Positions 1-9,262 of a stretch of DNA of 24,539 nucleotides are shown here, in pieces. Positions within the stretch are counted from its first letter, which is position 1. Every line of letters begins with the position of its first letter. The notes below the pieces were generated by a model that did not search any database, was not told where the DNA came from, and was given only the letters and a program-made list of their open reading frames with translations. Source of the DNA: Saccoglossus kowalevskii (lineage: Eukaryota > Hemichordata > Enteropneusta > Harrimaniidae); the NCBI RefSeq assembly GCF_000003605.2, contig NW_003105610.1, positions 116,587 to 141,125 of the forward strand. Reading direction: 5' to 3'. The translations under genes were made by a program, and so were the position numbers.

Positions 1-2
1 CC

Positions 3-152
3 GCGTTTGCTATTATGTGTATGATAAGTGGACAGGTTGAATCAATATTGGAGAAAAATATATTATATATGACGATGGAAGGGGTACTTGACAATAATGT
101 CCGAGAACCCAACGTGAAAGTTGTGAGTTTGTCAATAAGTTCGAAAATATAA
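3..152 (+). pseudogene. Unrecognised open frame, left-arm copy, cut by the window start
   Basis: This is the left-arm partner of the frame at 17602-17805, in the same phase and with the same TAA stop at 150-152. It keeps the D-N-N-V-R-E-P-N core. It lacks one Leu codon relative to the right copy, an in-frame 3-bp difference. The 5' part lies outside the window, so completeness cannot be judged. No family is recognised. Confidence 0.4.
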
Positions 153-379
153 AGTTGGTTGTGGTTATTACCGAGTGACTATGCACACAACAGAACTTGT
201 GAATCGCAATGTACAAGAGATTGTTATGTAGACTTGTTCTTACACAGATGTATTTTGTATGCTTAAATATGCGACGTATGCATCAATCAAACATTAAACA
301 AACAAAGTGCACTGAGATATCTGATGGCGTGTGTGGCCTGTGCAATGTAATATCACGTTACTGGATGGATTGAATTTTA

Positions 380-655
380 ATGATTCACCGTTTCAATTCA
401 TGTAGGAATAGACCAATCGACACATGGACATACAAGAGTCAGTTCGCCATGCACAAAAATGCACACACTTTTCTGAGTTTTGTTCAACACAATATGTCAC
501 ACTACAGTCACATGAAATCATCATCCATATGTAACGTCGCGCAACAGTTTATATATACACTAGATCTTGCTGATACCATTCACTTAGTACCCTTATCAAT
601 GCATATATGCGAGTCATCGCATTGCATGTATGTCGCCCTTCATTTCGTGGTTTAG
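380..655 (+). pseudogene. Left-arm partner of the 16953-17186 frame, with an internal deletion
   Basis: This 91-residue frame matches the right-arm segment up to the T-L-D-L-A motif near 575. About 120 bp present in the right arm are then missing, and the rest is read in another phase, so its C-terminal third is not homologous at the protein level. The donor-like site that follows in the right arm (CAG|GTGGGT) is altered here to CAG|ATGAGT near 668-676, so splicing at this point would be lost. It looks like the more decayed copy. Confidence 0.35.
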
Positions 656-934
656 TGAGAATACTCAGATGAGTACTCACCCATGGAGTTTCTATATATT
701 TTTTTTGCATTAATACATTGTACGTTTTTTTCCAGCGTTAACACGTTGCATTACATTCGACAGTGAATGTACAATATGTTGTGTACGTTTGTCCACCTAA
801 GTTTGAGAATAGTTTCGACTATATAATAACTCAACATCCCAAAATATAGCAGCCTTAATACACGTAACCATTTATCGTAAACTTTTGTCTCAATGTACAA
901 ATAATGACATTATTTTGAATTTCGAATTGTAGGT

Positions 935-1090
935 AGTGTACTTGTAACGTATCATCAATTGTCCAGTAACTGTTATGAGCTTAAAATAGAAAGAGCAAAC
1001 ATCGTTTTTACTTCTTGGATATTAATGGACTATGGAATCTACGACATGCATGTAGCTCCAATTGATGGTTGGAGTGTTGTCATCGAATAA
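935..1090 (+). pseudogene. Left-arm partner of the 16349-16564 frame
   Basis: The frame is open from just after an acceptor-like TCGAATTGTAG (923-933) to a TAA at 1088-1090. It is collinear with the right-arm frame and mostly synonymous or conservative, with K-I-E-R-A-N-I-V-F-T-S kept exactly. It stops about 20 codons earlier than the right copy, at a GAA TAA where the right copy reads GAA CAA. Confidence 0.4.
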
Positions 1091-1524
1091 AACCATATTC
1101 AGGCAACCATTATATGGCATGAGCCTCCAGAATCAATTTATTCCAATCAGTATTTTCTGACTTTGATTTTGAGGAATATGGTGGTACGATCAAACTAACC
1201 GAAATAAAACATCAGTTTGGAACGAAAACACGAAACTGGACGATTTAAGCTGAAAGCAACATATTAAAACCTGTCCTCGCGGAATTTATTTATTGATTTA
1301 TTGTAATATAAGAAATATATTGTTCGTTTACCCATGTTGGATCAGATAACTACTCTGTTTTCTTTATGGTTGATGTTTTTACAATGTATTCAAATAGCAA
1401 TCGCTCGACTCTACAGATACAAATAGTACTTACATTAATGTCAATGCTGTTTTATAGCCAAGATTGTATATGAACAATACATTCAAATATAACATGTAAT
1501 TATTTGACAGAGATGTGTTGTTAT

Positions 1525-1600
1525 AGTGTAACAACCACAGTTATGGTTTTCAGCCTCGTACTGCTAATAAGAAGCTGACCATAATTGCGGCTGTTGCACT
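1525..1600. repeat. Imperfect hairpin at the inner end of the left arm
   Basis: Bases 1525-1553 (AGTGTAACAACCACAG...) and 1575-1600 (...GGCTGTTGCACT) are imperfect reverse complements around a loop of about 21 bases. The right arm has one matching half near 15862-15890. It sits where similarity between the long arms fades, so it may mark the inner boundary of the repeated unit. Confidence 0.55.
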
Positions 1601-2287
1601 GAATCACCGTTACTACATGTTTATGGTATGAACTTATATAAATAAAACAAAAAAATAAATATTTAAATAGATGGTTTTTGTCATAATTCTTAGAAATGTA
1701 GAGAACTATATTTAACTATTTGACCATTGTTGACGAGCCATTCTCATACTACTGATGCAAGCTAGTTCCGATCAGTGTGCGACATTTGTTATTGAAATAT
1801 TTGCATGCTTGTTGGCGAGAATGTAAGCAATTAACATCTCAGTGACCACATATATTGTTATATTTTAAAATATGATACATTGGAAACGAGTACTGCGCTG
1901 AATTGTTTGCATAATTGTTGGCAAATTAATCAAGATATTGTCTTTTTCAATAATTTTAAATATTCTACTTATTATGGATATAATTGAAATTGGCCTATCA
2001 TTATCGACGTCCAATACGGATCATTGTAAAAATTTTGACATGGGCAGACGAGTCGAACACATCGTAAATGATACAGCAGACAAAAATAATGACAGTGCTG
2101 GCTAAATTTATAAGTGAATTGTACAGCAAAAATAGTGGCTAATCTGCTCCAACCATTGGCTTGAAAAAGGATGTGTGCAAAAAGCTGTCTTATATGCACG
2201 GAACATTTCCTTAAAATTAAAAAAAAAAACAGCTGTACGAAATCCCGTTGTACATATGGGCCATATTTGACTCGAAGTGTTTGATGC

Positions 2288-2400
2288 AAATAATTTAATA
2301 ACTAGCGATTAGAAGCAATCCAATAATCGTTTTGAAATAAGTTGATAATATTGAACCTGGTTTCGTGTTTGCGATTTGATTAATCTCATTTAATTTTATC
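2288..2400 (+). repeat. Diverged direct repeat, copy 1 (copy 2 at 3690-3795)
   Basis: The stretch around TTTAATAACTAGCGATTAG and the following GATAATATTGAAC block is repeated about 1.4 kb downstream as TTTAATAATTAGTGATTAG and GGTAATATTGAAC. I count roughly 75 percent identity over about 65 bases, with a shared GATTAATC block after it. The unit is unknown and could be the 3' part of an old dispersed repeat or of a duplicated gene. Confidence 0.45.
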
Positions 2401-3689
2401 GTTGTTTTTCTTTAAATTATTTTTACAAAACACATTATTCACTGTCTGAACAAATTTGTCTACATTCAGTTTAGTTCACCAATTTGTAACAATGAATTAT
2501 TAGAAATAGTAAATATATTATATAACAATAATTCAATGTCAGAAATGTATTATTCGCTATTCAAATATTTCTCATATTATGAAAATATGTTATTTGCAAC
2601 AAATATTATTAAACTATAGTCTTGATTTGGTAAGTTGAAGGCTATCAATTCAGCTGTTCGTTTGTTCGGATATTGTTTTTTTTTATTTTGCAACATTATA
2701 TTACCATTATGTAAATGTATATAAATATCAATTTGCATTTGTTTTTAATACTACTGTATCTACTACCTACCATATTTAAAAGAAAACAGGAAAAAAGATG
2801 TGTCACTTGGATCACTGGTGCATGTATGGACATTTATATTACATTAAGTATAATCAGTTTATTCAGAAAACGAACAAAAACAATTCCCCTTCCTACATCA
2901 TACATTTTGAAAGTTATACTGCTATTAGCTTCATGTGTATGTTTGTGGAAATTAACGAACCATATTTGCATAACATTGGTGAAGTATTTGCTTATCTTAT
3001 AGTGGATTGAAGCATTAACTCTACAATGATTACTTATCCATACGCATACCACATTACCCATGATATATCTTGTGAGATGTGAGTTTATCTCTAGTACAAA
3101 TCTGAGAACGTACTTCTCAGGTAGCGTGCTTATCTTACAAGTCTTCATTTTTCAGCTCTGCTGTTGTTATGGCATTGAGAATACTCATGGTGTACCTAGT
3201 AATAAATTTAATAATTATCAACAATACGATGTGTAAGGTTTCTCTCATTTAATACATGAACACTATAGGACGCTGGCCACTGAATAGGATTATATACAGT
3301 CAATAATTGTAATGGAATAACAATCGATGCTGAAAAAAAAATTTCCACTGACCGGCGAAATTGGGATATATTCATGGTACATTTGCACTAAAACTGCAGG
3401 CTTTACAGCAAACCAAGTATATGAAGGCACGTACTGGAATGCAATCCGGCCAAACGCATTTTCATTAAACAAAATTGAAATACAACATTGTTTATATCCG
3501 GTAATCGTTTTACATTTATTATTAGTATTATACATTACCAGAATAGTATGTTTTTAATTGCATGTGTTTTGCCGCTGTTCAACTACAAGGTACCTAATTG
3601 TACAATACACTGACCAACAAATATGTATTTTAGTTAGTTTCGATGAGATTTGCTTGATTCAATCACACTTGTGTCGCAAATCTTAATGC

Positions 3690-3795
3690 ACATATTTTAA
3701 TAATTAGTGATTAGGAAAGGTCCAATACTGGTATTTAAATTACTTGGTAATATTGAACTTGTTTTTGATTAATCGGATTTATATTACTCCTTCTA
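3690..3795 (+). repeat. Diverged direct repeat, copy 2
   Basis: Partner of 2288-2400 in the same orientation, about 1.4 kb downstream. It keeps the spacing from the AATAATTAGTGATTAG block to the AATATTGAAC block, with one small deletion before GATTAATC. Confidence 0.45.
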
Positions 3796-4214
3796 ATTAT
3801 CTTTTTTTTCGAACATAATAACCCCCCTTGTATCCACGGTTAGTCTGTTGCACGTGTTGCAATGATTTTAACATGACTGATTTACAATATAACTTTCGAA
3901 TTTTTAGTATTTAATAATCATATATATGTTATATATTTTACTTTCACGGAAATAAAAGAATGTCGTGAGATCGAAACGAGATAATTAAAATTTGAAAATA
4001 TTTTACAGATTTTGTATATACAAATTAAAATAATTAAAATAATGTTGTCGTAATGACAATGTACTTTACAGAATACATTTAATAAATTATTTATGTTTTT
4101 TTTCAACGACTGATATTGTAAAATTGTTATTCTTATATCAGTATGTGGAGTTATTATGAATTGTGATTGTAAACAATTATTTGACATGGTATTATATGGT
4201 AAAAACTTGCCTAC

Positions 4215-4355
4215 ATGGTTACAACAAAAATGTGTTCTGTAGTTGAAGACGATACACCTGTTGGCATCATCGGAGAGGCAGGTATCCCGACTGAGTTCTT
4301 CCTCCTGACACATAACATGAAGCCGGTGCAAAAAATACAGCGCTTGTTGTGCTGA
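4215..4355 (+). CDS. Short unrecognised open frame
   Basis: This is an ATG-initiated frame of 46 codons ending in TGA. It has a notably protein-like composition: an acidic V-V-E-D-D-T-P-V-G-I-I-G-E-A-G stretch, then P-T-E-F-F-L-L and a basic end. Its local GC is higher than that of the surrounding AT-rich DNA. It may be an isolated exon of an unidentified gene or element. No splice partners or homologues could be established. The overlapping minus-strand frames at 3918-4331 and 4211-4417 look like shadows of it. Confidence 0.3.
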   Translation: MVTTKMCSVVEDDTPVGIIGEAGIPTEFFLLTHNMKPVQKIQRLLC

Positions 4356-5159
4356 TAGAGACCCAAGATAATTGCCGCACTTTGTGTGTCACCATTATAA
4401 TTAAAAAATAAAACCATATTGTGTTAAACTACCAATGATAGCAAATAAACAATTCCCCACAGTTTCGTTGAATGAAATACGTCATTAGCCATTAGCCTCT
4501 TTGATTTTAATAACGTTGCTCTTGCATATTTTCGAAGACATACTTGCCTGCCAGGGACAATATTCTTTTTCAAGCAGTTCTCTCTGTTCGAGTGAATTAA
4601 GTGTTCATTTTTTTCATTTAATTTAATTCATTTTTGCGATATTATTTTATTATTACAATGTACTACTATCTGTCAACTGTTTCTTATCAATAATATTGAC
4701 ACATAATTTTGCTGTTCATTGGGAAGACGCTTTTTCCATTATTTCCCTATGCATTTACTGTTATGAATGCAGTTCCTTAATGTTTTTTATATTCTCACCT
4801 GCTAGACTAAAATGGGTCACTGACTCGATTAGTTCAGTAGAACATTTTTATTAGTAATGTAACACTGATTTGTATTGTTTACTTGTTCATTTGGACATGA
4901 TGTGCTCTAAAAAATTACAATATTGTATTTAGGGTTAGATGTTAAACACGACCATATGTTAACCATTAATTATTCACAACCACAGTAGCGTCTTTTCCTC
5001 AAACACGTTGAAAGGTCGCTCTGCCACTGTATATCATATTAATAGTCCAGTCAATATATGCCAAGACCTTGAACAAACTGCAACAGAAAGTCTGTTTGCA
5101 AAAAATATTCAACCAACCTCCCCTCCCCTAAACATCATATAAAAAATGTAGAAAATGTA

Positions 5160-5198
5160 GGCAGTGGAAAATTGTTAATTTGCATATATTCAAAATTG
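5160..5198 (+). repeat. Short inverted repeat, left copy, flanking the nuclease gene
   Basis: GTTAATTTGCATATATTCAA and the next bases match the reverse complement of 9226-9262 (GTTAATTTGCATAAATTCAA...), about 30 of 37 positions by eye. The two copies bracket the XPG-type gene and its promoter-like motif, about 4.1 kb in all. It may be a terminal inverted repeat. Confidence 0.5.
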
Positions 5199-5680
5199 CT
5201 GCAAAATTAGGCAAATTTACACCAGAATAAGTATATAGCTTTGCATTATAAATTAATTTTGACATGTGTAAGGCCATGTGGAAGTGGTGATACATTATTT
5301 ACACAATAATAGGATGAGTGCCTTGATAAATGATGTAAATTGTCCAAAATGTCCGCCATTTTGAATAGAACATACCGGAAACAGAACAGAGCCACCATTA
5401 AGTATTCACTCACTTATATACATCAAATTACACTCTAGCATAACACGTAATAACGTAAACATGATGATGTTTTAAATAAATATATTCATATATTCATGAA
5501 CTAGAATTGTCTTTACACATAAAACGAATATATAAGTATGAGAATGACAATAATGAATTAATTTCAACCAATCATGAATAATATTAATTGTGCTCAACAA
5601 ATATTAGGTAAAACAAGCAGTCATATTATCATCAATTGTGTAAGTTACATCAATACATGCTCACAACCAGTTCTTTAGGA

Positions 5681-8603
5681 TTATATTTCTTCTTCATCAA
5701 TATTATGTGCAGAAACAGTTGAGTTTGTACAGCTAACACCCTTACATTCGCCTAATGCGAAAAAACATTCTAGACCATGGTTCTTGCAAATGCATCTTCT
5801 GGTATGACAATCTGATCTGCAGGTACACTTAATAATATTTAGAAGATATTCTGGAGCAGCTGCCAAATCAGTTGTTTTCGCTTCATAATGATCTTCGATT
5901 TTAACCCATCCACAGTCTTGAGGTTTTAAGTTTTTTAAATTTTCCATCCATTGCCGAATTTGAAAATAGACACGAGCACTGTGATAGCGCGCAGCAGCAG
6001 CTGTTGGTGGAATATTCTGAACCTGTACTGTATTGATACTAGCATATACTTTTGCACAAAATCGCCTGTATCGCAGTTTATCCAACCCCTCTCCTGGATC
6101 ACCACCATACAAAGAACATATAGCTCTCTCACCAGCAACATAGATTTCTTCCATAGATGATTCTCTAGTAAATACTTAAGCCTGCTTTTTGTAATCAGGG
6201 TCACTCTTTAATTTCCGTAGTGCTCCTCCTTTTCCAATGCCAAATAATCGTGATGTTGTATCGCATCCAGAAATAGCATGAATAAATGGCAACAACTGGC
6301 ATATCTCAGGTCCTAGTACATTATTAAGCCAATTTATATTTCATACTCTTGGTTTCGTTGATGTCTGTTTACCTTCTGTTCTGAAAATAATAGGGAAAGT
6401 CTTTACATTAGCATGGACACACAGTAGGACTACCAGATCTGGATAAGATATTATCTGAGCAATAAGTAAGTCAGCATCTTCTTCTGCATGGTTTGTTTTG
6501 AAGCCATTTTCCTGCAATTTTGCACTGAGCATGTTGATGAACTTTTGCTTGTTTTGGCAGTTGATAAGAAGGTTCCTTCATGGTCTTAATTGGCATGCTT
6601 CCAACAAAGTTCACTTGAGCACCCATAATGCCCTTTGAACGATGCACATGTGCACTATCTTTAGTAGAAGGTCCTGCTCCATATTCATCAAGACAATATT
6701 GGCGTTGGTATACTTTCGAAGTAATCTACATAACTTGGGCAGATGGAATCAAAGGTTTGCTCTTGCTTCCATGGAATGCGTTGGATTAGTGATCCACCAT
6801 CGAGCACATAATGCATTTCTGCCTCTTTTTGTATAGGCATAACAATTCCCCTACCAATTGTCCAAATAGCATCAGCAAGTTGTTTGCCGCTCGGAGGAGC
6901 CACAATAGTCAAAAAAGGATGATGGGTAATTACAGAGCAGGACATTATCAGTCACATTTGGTGCAACTGATATCAAACGCCGAAAAAGCAGCTGAGGGTC
7001 AATCTCTATGGAATCACCTGCAAATGTTATAGATTTTTTCTGGGCCATTGTATCTAGTTGCTACTTCCTCTTGAACGTATAATCTTGAACATTGTTTCCC
7101 ACCATTGAATGCAAAATGTTGTACCCAACTTCCTTTGCATTATTTGCATTCACAGTAGTATCAGCTGTTACATCATTAGCAATGTTTCACAGAAATGCAT
7201 CTGAACAAAATGGATTGCGTTCTGGAAGAAATTCTAGTATGTTACGTGTATTGTTGTCGTCTTTGTTTTGTCGAGCTGTAGTTGTGTTTTTATGTTGTTC
7301 ACTGGTCAAATAATTAAAATCTGTGAGGTCTTGCATAGCAGAATTAATGATTGCGCATGCTGGCATGGATGGTACCCATTGTGTACGAGAGTCAGCCATT
7401 CCACGACCCCTGGTCAATTACCAGGTCAGATGACAATCCAGCCCAATAACTATCACTCCGCCGAATGACATGCTAACCATTTCTAAAAAAATCCATTACA
7501 TCTGGATGCTCAATTACCAGGTCAGATGACAATCCAGCCCAATACCTATCACTCCGCCGAATGACATGCTAACCATTTCTAAAAAAATCCACTACATCTG
7601 GATGTTTGGATTCAAGCTGAAGCATTTGCTGTAAATAAATGTGGACAAATTTGGCATATAGATTATGCCCAGTACAGCATAATATGGCAGCATGTCTTTG
7701 AGTGACTGTAGGTGAAGACTCCAGTTCCCTGTCCGCTCTGCTTTGCTTTAATAAATTGGCGTAGAAGATCAACCATGTCCATATACTGTAACCATCGGCG
7801 TGCTGTTGGTTGAATGGTCAGTTCTTTTCGTCTATCATTTGCTTAATTTCATCAAGTAGACTTTCTGAGCAGACATCATCCACTGTTATCTCTCCACTCA
7901 TAAGCTTATCATAGAGTTCCACTGTGCTTTGAAATTCTCTCTGTTGTTCATTCCCTATTGGAGCAGCATCACCCACCTGGTTGGAGACTGCACCTTTCAA
8001 TTGGTACTTTTTGTGCATGATTCACAACCAATGTAGCTTCATCTCCAGTGACTTCATGCTCCATATCTTCAGCATTATGTGTATTAGGTAGACATACACC
8101 AAATGTGTCTGCTGTAACTATTGCATTCAGCGCAGTATCAACATGCATATGCCCTCTCACTGTTATGAACAAAGGCAATTCTCCCATGATCCTTCTTAGC
8201 CCAACTATCACCACGCTCATTACATATATGTACTATTGTGGTTTGAAAGTCTAAAGTTCGAACAGGGAAAACATCACGCCCTCGTTTCTTCCCTGAATGC
8301 TTTTCAGGCTGGCTACAAAATAAACAGTGTTCTCTAAAATTGAAAACTTGCTCAGATGAACGCAGAGTACAGCTAGTCGTAGCGAACTCTGTAGTTTGTT
8401 TCTTTAGGTCACGACTAATACAATTTTTATTACAGTATTGTGATCTGCATACTTCGTGGACAACTTGGCCCGCAGAGGTATGAAGAGTAAAACCTCTAAA
8501 ACGCACTTGCTCTATTAATACCACTACTCTCCTTCTCTCCAAGAACCACAGTCTGTAGTCCATTGTTAAGAGAGTCTCGACAAATAGTGCAGTTCTCCAT
8601 TGC
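5681..8603 (-). pseudogene. XPG-nuclease/Cys-cluster transposon protein, decayed
   Basis: The best start is the ATG at 8598-8600, just inside a splice acceptor (T-rich tract then TTTCAG, 8604-8632). It opens with M-E-N-C-T-I-C-R-D, a CxxC zinc ligand pair, followed by V-V-H-E-V-C-R (about 8475) and H-C-L-F-C (about 8325). The R-G-H-x-H-V-D-x-A-L-N block follows near 8150. In relatives I recall, a long central region precedes it, so a large internal deletion is likely near 8180. Then come K-A-E-R-T-G-N-W and L-Y-A-K-F-V-H-I-Y-L-Q-Q-M (about 7620-7740), R-G-R-G-M and M-P-A-C-A (about 7350-7410), L-D-G-G-S-L (about 6800), and D-A-D-L-L-I-A-Q with D-L-V-V-L-L (about 6430-6480; acidic nuclease motifs). 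A helix-two-turn-helix motif G-C-D-T-T-S...G-I-G-K-G (about 6215-6270) and an eight-Cys-like cluster (about 5710-5830) complete it. Several frameshifts and in-frame stops break it, including a TAA just before 6154. Confidence 0.7.
7414..7604 (-). repeat. 96-bp in-frame tandem duplication inside the nuclease pseudogene
   Basis: Bases 7414-7509 and 7510-7604 are nearly identical, with two internal mismatches seen. The period of 96 equals 32 codons, so the reading frame is preserved. On the minus strand each copy reads through H-P-D-V-(V/M)-D-F-F-R-N-G, a TAG (7569-7571 and 7473-7475), then R-R-S-D-x-Y-W-A-G-L-S-S-D-L-V-I. In relatives I recall there is one copy and no stop. The shared TAG shows that the gene was already dead when the duplication occurred. 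Confidence 0.9.
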
Positions 8604-9048
8604 CTGAAACACAAAAACAAAGTAAAGGTGTAATCGCTGTAAAAAGCGTTTATGTATCATATGGATTATAATGCAATAAATTTCACTATCTTACCTGTGA
8701 TCTGTTTTAAGTTTTATATATATATATAACTGCAGGTTTCACGTAAAAAAACTATGACTTGATAGGCTCTCATTAATTTCTGAAAGAAAATACCAAATAT
8801 ATTGAAATTGAAAGTCTCCAAATGCAGATCAACGGACATGAGTTTTCTAGAATTCAAAACCCGCAATCGCCTTTTTGATCATTTTAAGCAATATTCACCA
8901 TTATTTACCAGTGTATCTTTCGTGTGTGTTATTGCAAATAATCAAAGAGTAGTTTTCATAAAGAAAATTAGAAAACATGTCGCAAATCTACACATACACT
9001 AATATTTCGGAAATAAGAAGCCTCCAATAATTAATACTTGCTTTGAAA

Positions 9049-9066
9049 TACGGCGGCCATCTTGGA
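9049..9066 (-). promoter_or_regulatory. YY1-like promoter motif upstream of the nuclease gene
   Basis: On the minus strand this reads CCAAGATGGCCGCCG, a close match to the YY1 core AAGATGGCGGC. It lies about 450 bp upstream of the ATG at 8600 and in the correct orientation. The T-rich splice acceptor at 8604-8632 implies a 5' untranslated exon starting near this motif. Function is inferred from the motif and position only. Confidence 0.4.
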
Positions 9067-9225
9067 AAAAGGCCTCAGCTAAAAATGATCACCTACTAAT
9101 TGTATAATATAAATACTGTATTGTTTACTATACATCAAAATGTAGTTTTTCGAAGTCAACTGAACGCCCAAAACAATTTGCATGACTTATTTTAGGTATA
9201 AAATAGGAGAAAATAACTACATATC

Positions 9226-9262
9226 GTACGCCATTTTGAATTTATGCAAATTAACTATTTCC
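9226..9262 (-). repeat. Short inverted repeat, right copy, at the end of the DDE gene
   Basis: Partner of 5160-5198. It begins exactly at the stop codon of the DDE frame: the TAG at 9255-9257 overlaps the start of TTAATTTGCAT on the minus strand. The DDE protein appears shorter than relatives at its C-terminus, which would fit truncation at this junction. Confidence 0.5.

Larger units (their letters stand above)
1..1602 (+). repeat. Left arm of a long inverted repeat (runs off the window start)
   Basis: Read forwards, this stretch matches the reverse complement of 15858-17757 almost throughout. Anchors include the open frame ending at 152 (partner 17602-17805), the segment 380-655 (partner 16953-17186), the segment 935-1090 (partner 16349-16564) and the block around 1320-1560 (partner 15870-16140). 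Divergence looks like roughly 10-20 percent by eye, with several indels. The left arm lacks about 120 bp present in the right arm near 575, and shorter pieces near 1160, 1225 and 1400. Base 1 pairs with about 17757, so the true outer end lies outside the window. The inner end is near 1600, at a local hairpin. It could be the terminal repeat of a very large element or an inverted segmental duplication; the sequence does not decide. Confidence 0.85.
1603..5150. other. AT-rich interval with unassigned short open frames
   Basis: No recognisable gene is visible. Several frames look mildly coding-like but have no family match. These are plus 2798-3010 (70 codons, overlapping a hydrophobic frame at 2715-3002), plus 3327-3557 (76 codons, containing Y-S-W-Y-I-C-T-K-T-A-G and N-K-I-E-I-Q-H), and plus 4215-4355, listed separately. 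A diverged direct repeat is listed separately. Between 4440 and 5150 I see only AT-rich sequence. Confidence 0.5.

Noticed and set aside
1972-2289. Minus-strand frame of 105 codons
   Set aside because: It is low-complexity, rich in Phe, His and Leu, with no motif. It could be a shadow of short plus-strand open stretches.
2834-3148. Minus-strand frame of 104 codons
   Set aside because: It overlaps two plus-strand frames, and none of the three shows a motif. AT-rich DNA makes such frames by chance.
6642-7468. Several plus-strand frames of 64-73 codons
   Set aside because: All lie antisense to the nuclease pseudogene, and the minus strand carries the recognisable motifs.
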